Below are positions 37,201 through 49,200 of a stretch of DNA of 64,000 nt, in pieces. The notes beneath the pieces were generated by a model. The model worked only from the letters and a program-made list of their open reading frames with translations, had not been told where the DNA came from and made no database searches. Within the stretch, counting starts at the first letter, position 1. Every line of letters begins with the position of its first letter. The position numbers were made by a program, and so were the translations under genes. Source of the stretch: Pycnopodia helianthoides (Eukaryota > Echinodermata > Asteroidea > Forcipulatida > Asteriidae); assembly GCA_032158295.1 (NCBI GenBank), contig CM063252.1, forward strand, positions 15,089,885 through 15,153,884. Direction: 5' to 3'.

Positions 37201-40200
37201 TACAAGGGTCAATGTGTGGAGTTGCCTACCCTGCGTTTGGCGCCCTCAACGTCCCCGGTGGATTGATATGCCTCTCCGTCGAGGTAAGTCAACTTCAAAA
37301 TTCCATCAAAGTATTCCAGGGAGGTGTTGACTTTGCCCAGAGCCCACGCCCGGTCTCTGCGGAATGAGAAATAAGCGCGCCATTACATGTATTTATTGGA
37401 CGCGAAATCGAGCTGATAAAAGGGGCCATTAGAAATTGATGTTCAGGTTTAAAACAAAACACACAAACGGCAATGAAAAAAAAGAAAAAAGGAGAGTCCG
37501 TCTCTAGAGGGTGTACACTTTTTATTCTTACCCAGATTTTTGAACCTGACATGCTGCAACACCATCATTTCCGTCCACATTGCACGGTGTGCCGCTCAAT
37601 GCACCACAGACATTGATGAGGTAGGTGTAATCGTCGCCCTCCACCGTGTAGTTGGTGGTCGCCGTCAGACGACTGAGATCGAACGAGAATCCTACAGAAG
37701 AGGGCAAAGTTTTGTAGTGTTATTGGCATGCCGTGGCCGAGCGGTCAAGCCCAAACGGACTCAAGCTCTGGTGTTTCTGATCAGCAGAGTGTGTCTTCGA
37801 GTCCCGGTCTTGACACTTGTGTGCCTAAGTAAGACACTTTACCATTATTGCTTCGTCTAGGGACATGCATGTAATGCTTATAAAAGAACCCAGTTACACT
37901 TATCGCTAAGAGAAGAGGTTTGCCTCTGTGTTTCTAGCAGTGGCTGCTGAATGCGCCGCAGCACCTTGTTAACACTTACAAGGTGCTACATAAATGGGTC
38001 TCATAATTCATCAACTTCCAAAAACCAGTCTGGAAATAAATAGCGCTTTGAGACGCCCGCAGCTACAGCGCTATATAAAAACTAGATATTATTATTACTA
38101 TATCATCATATTTAACATGCTCACCATATCTTTACGTGTAATTTGACTCCCTCACTGGCAGGGCATGGTAAGAGATTAGCCGCGTGTGATGACATTGGTG
38201 CAAGGGGTCAATACATAATTTTATCATTTTGTCGGTACCCAATGTGTGCATGCACAAACCCACAGCTGCATGCAATGGCAAGCACAGTACAATAAGTCCA
38301 TATTGCACAGTACAATAAGTCCATATTGCACAGTACAGTAAGTCCATATTGCACAGTACAGTAAGTCCATATTGCACAGTACAGTAAGTCCACATTGCAC
38401 AGTACAATAAGTCCATACTGACTGCATACAAAAACAACCTATGCAGCTCAAGTTCAGAGCTCCGGTTATATCTGTGCAGTAAGAATACACTTACCAGCAT
38501 CGTCGTCAAAAACACGACAGTCCGTCCCCCACTTGTGGCCCAGAGGACACGCAGCTGCAGTCCGCCACTCAAACTCGTAGACGCATTGATCCAGAGATTT
38601 ACGGACAAAAGAGGGGGCACTCTCCAGATCACCTGTAGAGCATAGAAACAATAGTTCAAGATCCTAACCAATGGGCGTGTTCGATTAGCTTGCCCGAGTC
38701 GGCCCCCGTCGGCGCGGGTTGGCCCGGGTCTGCCCATCTGGGTGAGCCTACGACATGAGCTAATTTAACCCAGGTTGAAAATGTGTGTCAAACTTCCTGA
38801 AAGTGTCTCGATGAAGAGCTAAATAATTTGTCGTCGACCAATGAGGAAGTTTCTCGCCGTGACATCATGCACCCTAGTCAGAGCCAAGTAACCCTGCTCC
38901 ACGCGCAGATTACTTGGGTGTTGGTCAGACACAGCCTTTAATTTACCCTTAAGAGAACCATAGCGGCCCCGAGCAGCTCGTACCAAAATGCCCATAGTGG
39001 CCGCAAATGGCTGCAAGATTTTAACCCCCTTTCGCTCAACCAAACTCTCAAATTGACATTTTCAAATGAATTTGATTTATGAATTTTATCAAAATTGACA
39101 AACATTGTGACCCAAAGGTCAAATCACAGAGTCATTACAATAGTTAAAAATAGACTGGGACAACTACTTTTGCTTAGTAGATCGAGGGGACTTCTCGATT
39201 CCTATGTCAACACAGAGTCTAAAATTCAAACACAAAACCATGTTTCATTTCTTGTTTTTTTCCAGACATGCATACTGACAAAAATTGAGTAAAAAGTCAA
39301 TAAAGTTTGCAATATCTGGGGCACAGGGTGATGGTTATACAGAAATGAATGGTCTCTAAGGGGTAAAGTACACAAGAAAAATATATAACTATACTAAGAT
39401 ATATATTCGGTTTGTGGTAACACCATGTGTATATCTACTTTGCTGGGTAGACTTTTGTTCTTTAGAGAACTTGTCTTGCTATTTGTTCTACTATCGCGGA
39501 GTAGATTTTTGGAATTCGGGAGACTTCTCAGTTCTTAAAAGAACTGTCCTGCTTATTAACTACTACCTGGGCGGGAGGTAGGAAATCGGCCTGGACTACT
39601 ACTTTAGCTTTGTGGATCGAGGGGACTTCTCGTTATTAGCTTCACTGCCACGGAGTGAGTTCCTTTGGTCTCGACGTTTCGACTAGCTTGCTCTGGTCTT
39701 CGTCAGGAGACTGAAGAGTGTGAGACATGTAAGTCTATTTAAAAGGATTCAGAGGTTTCAGTGTGGACTCAGTCACTGCTCTGACTGGTTCTTCTGAAAG
39801 GAGAACTATGGCCGGAGGGCTCAGAGTTATTGTCTGGGTTGCCCATAGTGTGTGAGTGCCCTGTGTAGCTGGGCATGTCAGTAGACTGTGGGATATCGGT
39901 AGAGTAGGGTAGTAGGATTGTGTGCCAAATGGATTGGCAAACCTTGATGACTTCCTTAGTAAAAACAGTGCAAAAAATTACAGACCCAAAAAAATCCATG
40001 CATGTTTGTAATTAATTACCAAACGACTTAATGCGTCTAATTACTTACCGTAGGCACATGTGAAGGTTATCACAGTCTGCACTTTGCCATTGCACGTAGA
40101 CGAACTGTCAGTGCTTCCATTGTAGGTCAGAGTAATGTGACCGTTACGAAAGACTGGCGACTCTTTATACTCTCCGAGACTAAATGCTTTGGAACCCTCC

Positions 40201-43200
40201 TTGTCTGTATGAGAAACACAAACGTCAGCGTGGTCAAGAAAAGTTTGTTTTTGACTACTTGTTTACGGGTCATACTTGGCTAGTTGTTTCGATTTTCACA
40301 CAAACCAGTCCCCCAGTCCCTCCACCCTCTCAACTCTGTACTTAAGATTTTTGTTTTCAGTGATTCACATTGAACATGTCTGTAGTACCCCCCTTAGGAG
40401 CACCAAAACTGTCTCAGTATAGTACTCTGTATTCATCAATGAGTTATTGTCTACTTTATGACAAAGAAATCCAAACCGCAAATCTAGTTATTAAATATTA
40501 ATCAGATAATTCTCACAATTTTTCTTTCGCTCCTCACACCTCTTTCCAAATCCACAGGCTCTTGCATTGTTTTTTTTAAACTCTCATAAGAACTCTATCA
40601 AACAGGAAAAATGAGTGCATGACATAACTGATTTTGACCTAAGAGCTCTTCGCTCCAAAAGAAAAAACTCACCTGGTACAAAACATGCGGCAGAGTTATC
40701 AGGGCAGCTGTTCTCTGGGAGGATATCAGCGCACACGTTGATGAAGTAATGCCCGTCCTCTTCACTCTGTTCGTGTGGACCGGATAACGCCTGCCAGTTT
40801 GACCCGACCTCATGGGTCAGGGGTGACAGGTCGTAGTGTTGCCCGCCGTAATCGACGCGGCAACTTTTGCCGACCAGGTGGTCCAAGCAGGCGTACTTCG
40901 TCTGCCACTCAAAGAAGTAGGTGCATTCTGTTTCCGTGACGAAGACTGGGGAGCCCTTACCTACAAAGACAAAAATTAAAATCTGTAAAAGTTGTTCAAG
41001 ATGCAACTTTTTTGAGGAAACAGACTTCTAATTTTGGGTTGAACAAAGAAAAATTGCCAAGAGCGGGATTTGAACCTCCGACCTCTGGATTAACGCGCCG
41101 ACGCTCAACTAACTGAGCTATCTAGCTCTAATAATGGCAGTCTCCCTATTTTGGGAATACCTCTGTTCGTGGGTGACAGTCAGAAGCTGTTCAACCTAAT
41201 AACAGATTTCTCTTCAATTAAACAAACATTAAACACACAGTAAAAGTGGCAGTCGTATCAACCCTACTACTTCCCTTACAATATCATGCGCAGAAATTCA
41301 ACGTAATGTCGTGTTGAGCTGCGGACAAACTGACAGATTTGTTCTCAACATCTACAGGGTTTTGGGTTGTTTTTAACGGAAAGGTTTTTGTTGAGGTAAA
41401 GTTATCAAGAACCAGGCCTCAGCGTGTTTAAACCACTGGCTTAAAACCGATTCAACACACTTTTGATTTCCTAAATTGCAAACGTTTTGGACAAGGCAGT
41501 ACGGCACAATCCTTTAAAGCGAAAAAAAAATATATTACCTGAATCGCTAGCAGTCCGGTTGCACTCAAATGAAATAATGGACGTCCTTTGAAAGCCGTTG
41601 TGATCACAGATATCGCCCCACTTATATGTCAACGTCAGTTCACCGTCTGAATAACTGAATATTTTCAAGCAGAGAAATTACTTAAAACCTTGCGCCGAGT
41701 TACGTCACCACAGAGCTGTGGCACATACTGTATCAAGAAAAACATAACCATTACAAAATGGTAGATCCCAACCCCGTGATACTCCGTGATATCCTACAGT
41801 GTACGACCCAAATTGAGTTCAAATTTTCACAGGTTTGTTATTTTGTGCATATGTTGAGATACACCAAGTGAGAAGACTGGTCTTTGACAATTACCAAAGG
41901 TGTCCAGTGTCTTTAAAAGACCCTCTTTAAATGGCTGACGAAAGCGTAACAAAAAAGTCTCCAGTCCCACAAAAGAATACCACCTCTTGCCATAAACACA
42001 GAAAAAATATGGCCTTGTTTCTTTGCAGACAATGAGTGAACTTTAACAATCGGGGCCCGGTGCCACGAGAGGACCCAAAACTTGTTGACCCTACTCCCAT
42101 GATGCACTGCAACAACAAAAAAAGGCCTCTCCTGGGCCGACTGTAGAGGGCGCACTATAATCCCAATCACCCCTTTGTATCAGTAGAACTTTTCAGAAGG
42201 AACCTGCCTCACCTCAATACGTGTTTGCTGTCGACACCGGCAACACTTCGATAATGGCCAGTCTTGTCCTCTTGGCACACAGCACCTGTACGCAGCCTGT
42301 CGCCACAAGGTATCACCATATCATGGCACACATCCATATAATACCGATACTTTGCATCATTATCAACCGTGTACGTTGTCGGAGCTACAGAGAACAAGAA
42401 GAACAAGAATTAGATTAAAGACACCTATTTGTTCATTGCTGTTTGCAATCAGATGCCAGACAGAGACCTGGAGGACCGGCGCGTCGGCCAGAGGGTCGAC
42501 CCTGCCACCAACAACCTGTACACCATGGACGTGTGGAATCCAGACAGACCGGCGCCCAAGCCCAACCAGGACGGCGAGGGAGAGGAAGAGGAGGAAGAGG
42601 AAGAGGAAGAGGAGGCGGAAGAAGGCATGGGGGAGGAGCAATTCAAATGTTTTACTGAGAAATTAAAGACTACGTTACTTCAGAGGGAGCCGTTTCTCAC
42701 AATGATTTACACTATCAACAGCTCTCCATTGCTCGTTACCAAGTAAGTTTTTTATGCTAACAATTATTTTGAGTAATTACCAATAGTGTCCAGTGCCTTT
42801 AAAGGTAGGGTCATAGATTGATTTTTGTCAACGTAATGCTGGGTGTGCTGAGTGTCTCCAAAGGAAGAAGAACAGTGATTTTTTCATCACTTGACTCATC
42901 ACTACCACTGATGTCACACTGCTAAAAATGTTTTTCTTGAAGTGAGAACAAATCTTATTTGAAGAAAAATTTTCTCGTGTCACTCCAAAAATTCTTAACA
43001 GAAACATTTTCTAGGGAGTGACGCAAGAATTTTTTTCTTGAAACAAGATTTTTTCTTCCTTTAAGAATAACATTTTTAGCAGTGCATTGTTTTCCACATC
43101 TGCTGGATTTGAAAGCGTGTGCACTTTGGCTTTTGCCCTTGCAATTGGGCGGTTGGTCTTTGGCCTTGGGGTGTCAGGTCGTGGTTCCTCCTCACTGCCA

Positions 43201-46200
43201 CTGTTGTCAATGTTTTCTACAATTTACCTCTCGTCAGCACACTCAGATCCAGGTCGATGCCGTGTACATCCTTGGTGAACTTGCAGTCACTCGTGGTCAA
43301 CATGTCGGCCTCACAAGCGTACTCTGTGATCCACTCCACCTCATAGTTGCAGTTAATGCTGGAGATCAACTTGGGATTCTGATTCTGAAAGACACGTACA
43401 AGAAGAATTCAACGATCACAAGGTTTTTTTTGTTTGTTTAGATGATCTTTCTGACAAGGGAACTAAGCAAACTCCCACAAGGGGAAATAAACACCCAAGC
43501 TGGCAACAGCGCAATCTCTCTCTTACAAACATTGGTTTAACGTCTATGATTATGAATTTCACCAATAAACTCTGACTCAGTAACGAGACACAACGATTCT
43601 TATTCTAGTCATTGTGAAATCAGCTTTAGCTTGGCCGGATTCGAACCACAACCTGTGATTGCAAGTCCTGCAGTCTAACCACATGTCCATGGTATTTACA
43701 ACGAACTAACAAAAGTTTAAAAAGGAGAGCTCGACAATTATTTAGAGAACTTACACAGCGAGCACAAATCATGTTTTGCGAGTGCTTTCATTCATAGCAG
43801 CATTGAGCAATCAACTTTAACAATGCTGAGTTGTGTAAGGTCTTTGCACCTTCCTCGATCTTTGTTGAAATTATTTCAGACAGAAATACTTTTCTGGTGG
43901 ATTTGTATTGGTGTGAACTTGATAATCAGTGAGATTTCTGATTGAAAACTAATTGCTGTACTTTTTTATTCTCATTTTGCACCTTGAAATGAAGACGAAA
44001 TGAAGATTAACAGGAACATTACTCTGCACAGATTCTTTTGAAGGCAACAAAAACAAAAATACAAATACAAAAAAACATTGATGCTTATCTGTTTGTATCT
44101 AATTAAATGAATGGGAGTATCACACTCACCGGTCCGTTTCAATTGTTCTAAGCAACAAGAAAGAGGACAGTGTGTTAGAGTGTAGGAACATTGGGGGGGG
44201 GGGGAGGGGAAGAAACCCTCTACCTCATATTGGGAATGGTATATAACCATTAATTCAAATATTTATTCAAATATTTTAAACAAAATCAGTTCAAAAAATC
44301 AGTATGTTTTGAAAAACGAATAAAATCATTCATCCGAAAGCTTGCTTAGTTAAAGTTTAATACTAGTGATAATTGTCTTGATACTGATAGTAAGAATTCT
44401 CTCTTCCCGTTGCGGGAGGTTTCCTAGATGCCTTACCCCTTCGTTTCTTCCCCCTTCTCTGGGGCATTCAAAGAGGATGGTGACTTGAGGAACGCTCCGG
44501 CAGCCGTTCGGCCTCCCGCTGGTATTGTAGGTTAGCTGCAGACGGTTGTTGTTCACCCACTGTAGCTCATGAAGAGGCTGGCCGACATCTAGAGGTTCAG
44601 AGGAGGCGGTGCCGTCCGATTTGGTTGTGTTGGTGATGGTACAACCGGCACTGCCGGGAGGACAGTTGGCAGTAGGGCCGACTGCGTACACACACAAGAA
44701 TTCCAAACAGAAGTTAGCTTAAACTCAAAAATCACGCACATGAAGCGCGTCGTGGCCGAGCGGTCAAGCACACCAGACTCAAACTCTTGGAGTTTCTGGT
44801 CGGCAGAGTATGGGTTTCGAGTCCAGGGTCAAATGTCATGGCTCCGCTTACTGCGGAATTCGGCACTCACCGAGCTCTGTACAGCACATCATTAAATGGG
44901 ATGTAAGCACAAAGTTCCGCAATAAGCAAGACGCTTTGTTTCGTCCTTCAAATGGGTCGTTAAGCCGTAGGTCAGGTATGTGGTGTAATGCACGTCAACG
45001 AACCCAGTTACACTTATGATTAAGAGAAGGAGTTTTTTAAAAAATCGATAGTAAAAAGCATTTTGAGAAATATTTAAGATCAAAATAATGTTGATATGGA
45101 AAAAGATGTCAGTTTTTATCCCCCCAAAATTTGAAGCTGAGAAACATTTCTCAGATTGTGTATTCCTATTAGGGATTATTCTTTATGCGTGGACATATTC
45201 CCTGCGGATTTTTGGCGATATTTCAAAAACGCAACCACCTTTTTGAAATGAAATTTTCACAGGTTAGTTTTATTGTATATCCTACAGTTATATAGGATTA
45301 CAACAATCAAACAGTTCCAAAAAACCAAGGGTATACTTTGCCTTTAAGCAGCTCTACGAAATTGGGCCCTGACGACAGAAAGACGTAACATCGAATACTC
45401 ACATGGCGTAATTTCCCGGCACACGTTGATGTACAGTTCAGCGTCGATATGGGAGTCGACCAAATACCCCCCTCTCTGTTTGACGAGGGGCGACAGGTCA
45501 CGCTTCTTGTAGTTGTTATCGTAGAGTGAACACCGCACCTCGTTCACGGCGGCGGGACTTTTGCAAGCCACCGTGCTGTGCCATTCAAAGAAGTACGTGC
45601 AATTGGAACGCCCGATGAATATCGGAGAGCCCTACACACAAAGGGAGAATACATTCATTCAGTCGGTCTTGTTGTCAAGACAACAATAACAAAAATACTC
45701 CGATTCAAATTTGAAATGAAAACCTACATTGATTAAATGGTTTTTGAGGCATTGCATAGTGAGGGATTTCAGTTGACTGCTTTAACTTTGACCATTCATG
45801 GCACACTCTGTTGTATTTGGCATGGATAGGGGGTTTTCATGCATTTCTGGAGGGGACGCGTTCCTTCACACACTATTTTGAAATTAAGTAATGTATATAT
45901 TGCACGACAGCCTAGATTTACAGTTTCGTAAAAAAACTATTTGTGTTTATGTGGAAGTCGATAATGATGATCTCAAATAATAAATTCTTGATATTTTGAG
46001 CTGAAGTTAAAAACAGCACAAAATGGACGATCGCTCGCCAGCGAAGGCCTACCACTACTCACCAGTGTTTTGTCGCATTTGAATTCGATAGTAGTCTGCC
46101 ACATTTCCGGCGCGGGTGTCGTCGTTGAAGCCCCGCTGGGGGCGCTCTCCGAGCACACACCCCCTCGGTAATCCAGACGAAAACCTCCGCCCCCTTCATT

Positions 46201-49200
46201 GGCGGTGGCAATCATCGTTTCATTGTGAGACCCGACGTTGGTGTAGGTGTTGCCCTGCTTGAGGCAGATGGAGCTGGTTTTACTGGAGCACAGAGTCGCG
46301 GCCACTGTCCCTCGCACGTTGCTGCACAAGTTCATGTAGAATGTGGACAATGAAGACGCCCCCAACTTGTCCGTCTTGAAGACCCATGTGTTCCTTCAAT
46401 GATAGAAAGGTGATCCGTCTTAAATATTTTGTACCGATTTCTATTAAAGGCACGGGACACTATTGGTAATTACTCAAAATAATTGTGAGCATAAAAACTT
46501 ACTTGGTAACGAGCAATGGAGAGCTGTTGATAGCATCCTATTCCTACCTCCATAATAGTATAAAACATTGTGAGAAACGGCTCCCGTAGTTTTTGAAAAA
46601 GAAGTAATCTCTCAGTAAAATATTTGAATTGATTTTAAGACCTCACGCCTGAGGTCTCGAAATCAAGCATCTGAAAGCACACAACTTCGTGTGACAAGGG
46701 TGTTTTTTCTTCCATTATTATCTCCCAACTTCGACGACCAATTGAGTTCAAATTTTCACAGGTTTGTTATTTTGTGCATACGTTGAGATGCACCAAGTGA
46801 GAAGACTGGTCTTTGACAATTACCAAAGGTGTCCAGTGTCTTTAAAGATGCAACCACTGAGGAAAGTGCTCAACAGAATAAAAGCGGGACGGGGTGTTTT
46901 TAGACGGTACGGAGAAGTCTTCTGCGTGGCACGTCGTGGCCGAGCGATTAGGAGCACTGGCCCACAAGCTTTGGAGTGTGGGTTCAAGTTCCGGGTTGTG
47001 GCACTCAAGTGTCCTTGAGCGAGACACTTAACCATTATTGCTGCGCCATTCGGATGCCGACATGAAGCCATAGGACTAGTGTACTAGGATTGGTAGTGCA
47101 CGTCAAGGAACCCAGACTGATCATCGTGGAAGAGTTGGGGTTGACCCCAGTGTTTCTGGTTCACATACAACTAGCAAGCACCTTTGTTTAAACATTTCCT
47201 CAGGCTTGCGAGCTACAGTGATTAAAGTTACTTATGAAGCATCCTTGGTTTCATTACCAGAAATATATAATAATAATTTTAAAATCTACCAATATTACTA
47301 AAGAAAAAAGTGTATCGACCAATGCATACTTCCAACAACAAATTATGGATGTCAAACATGATCAATTACTAATATAGCCCCCCCCCTATTATAATACAAT
47401 TGCTCCATGCTATGATAGGGTCCATGGTGTGCATCCGAGGGGGCAAATGGCACACAAGGTGTCCCCGAGGAGTAGTCCAGATTTCACCTCATCATAGTGT
47501 TAGCCAGAGGGGTGTCTGGGTGTCTTGTGGACACCCTGTTTTCAATTTAGACAACCTGTTTTATCTGTCATTTACATGTAAAAGTAATGTAGGTGAACAG
47601 TTTGGACACCCAGTTTGTTTTTAAGTTCCTGCAAGGTTGGACACCCTTCTGCCAAATCCTGGCTAAAACCTTGCACCTCCTGAATATATTCTGCGACATG
47701 GCACTCACATGCATCCAATATTTGTATAATATTGCACCGCCCACATCACATCCTGCTCTAACTCCGCATATTGCGCTTTTCAAAGCTTGGCATTAAGTTT
47801 GCTTGAAGATAAACTCATGATCACACGCGCGTTCATGGAATACAGAAAAGTATACAGTATAGATCTGCGTTCCATATATCCAACTCGGCCTCAGCCTAGT
47901 TGGAAATGGAACACAGAAGCGCTATATTTGTCCATACTCCACTTGCAGTTATGTGATGTATGTACATGTAACTAATAGCTAGTATTTAATCTGATAATTT
48001 AGTGTTTAGTATAGGGCTAGATAGCTCAGTTGGTAGAGCACCAGCAAGTTTAAAGGAACATTACAGAATTGGTTTTTGCTAACAAAACAGTTGCAGGCAG
48101 TGTAAGCACTTTATGTAACCCACCATATACATAAACTGACAAACCTGTAGAAGTTTGAGATCGATCGGCCATCTGGGTCACGAGAAAATAGTGAAAAACC
48201 GATTACTACACATTTGCATGAAATCACTCCAGTTTTCCTTTGTTCCACATATAAATATTTTTTAATTTACCCAGTCAGTTTCCCTTGTGGTTTATTTCTT
48301 GATAATAGTTAAGTGTTGTAACAAGACAGAGTAGGCTATTGGACCTGAGCAAGCTTGCACTTCTACAAACAAGATAAAGTACCGTTTCACTTTCAATGAG
48401 AAGATCATTCTCAAACCCACGGCTTTGGTTCTGGTTTTTGAAACACTGTTTGCCTGTTTTGAAGCCCAGTACAGAAAGTGCACATTTTCATAAATAGCCA
48501 ACGGAGGCCAGGCTGAAGCCGTGGTTTCAAACAAGGCCAAGGTGTTGACTACAGTCAGCATCGTCTACCTAAAAACAACAAAAACTGCTTGAAAGAAAGA
48601 TCACTTCCTTGTTTTGTTGAAATATTTGTACCGAGAGAGGGGCTTTAAGGTCAAATTTAGTTTTGTGATGCACTCATTTTACCGATATAGAGTATTTATG
48701 TAGTGTATGGACAAAATTTTCAAGTCTCTTACCTCACCTCAAAATGGGATAAAATGCCACTGTGTTTGATACACAATACCTTGCCTCTTCATTGTGGTGC
48801 AGTCACCGTACACGCTTAGCGCACAAATAAAGACATCGCGGTGTGCGCAGGAAGCCTTGTAACACCCCTTTTCACGGAATGGTCGGTCCGACCATTCGTG
48901 TTCGTCATGCATTGAGTGCGCTTTGACAGCACAACAACCGTGAGCATTGAGTAGGAAATTAAATTTTTTCGAAGATGTTTTTGCATGTAACTCTGCAAAA
49001 AGACCACACAAGCATTGTGAATGTATGTACAGCGTGTTGGGAAAGCTTTAGGTGTGTAGTACAAAGGAAACTGAAGTTATTGCTGGCTAACGACCATAAA
49101 ATGTTCACCTATCAACGACCATTTTGAAAACGTTCAGCGTTACGGAGGCCCAAAATGCTCATGTACCGGTAACTAACATCAGGCATTTAATTGTTTTGTA

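Noticed and set aside
38132..38737. 201-codon minus frame with YCTVQYGL repeats
   Set aside because: Wrong frame of exon 10 joined to a 23-bp tandem repeat.
48292..49064. Minus-strand frames in IGF2R intron 1
   Set aside because: No CIMR signature or splice fit; exon 1 joins exon 2 directly in phase.
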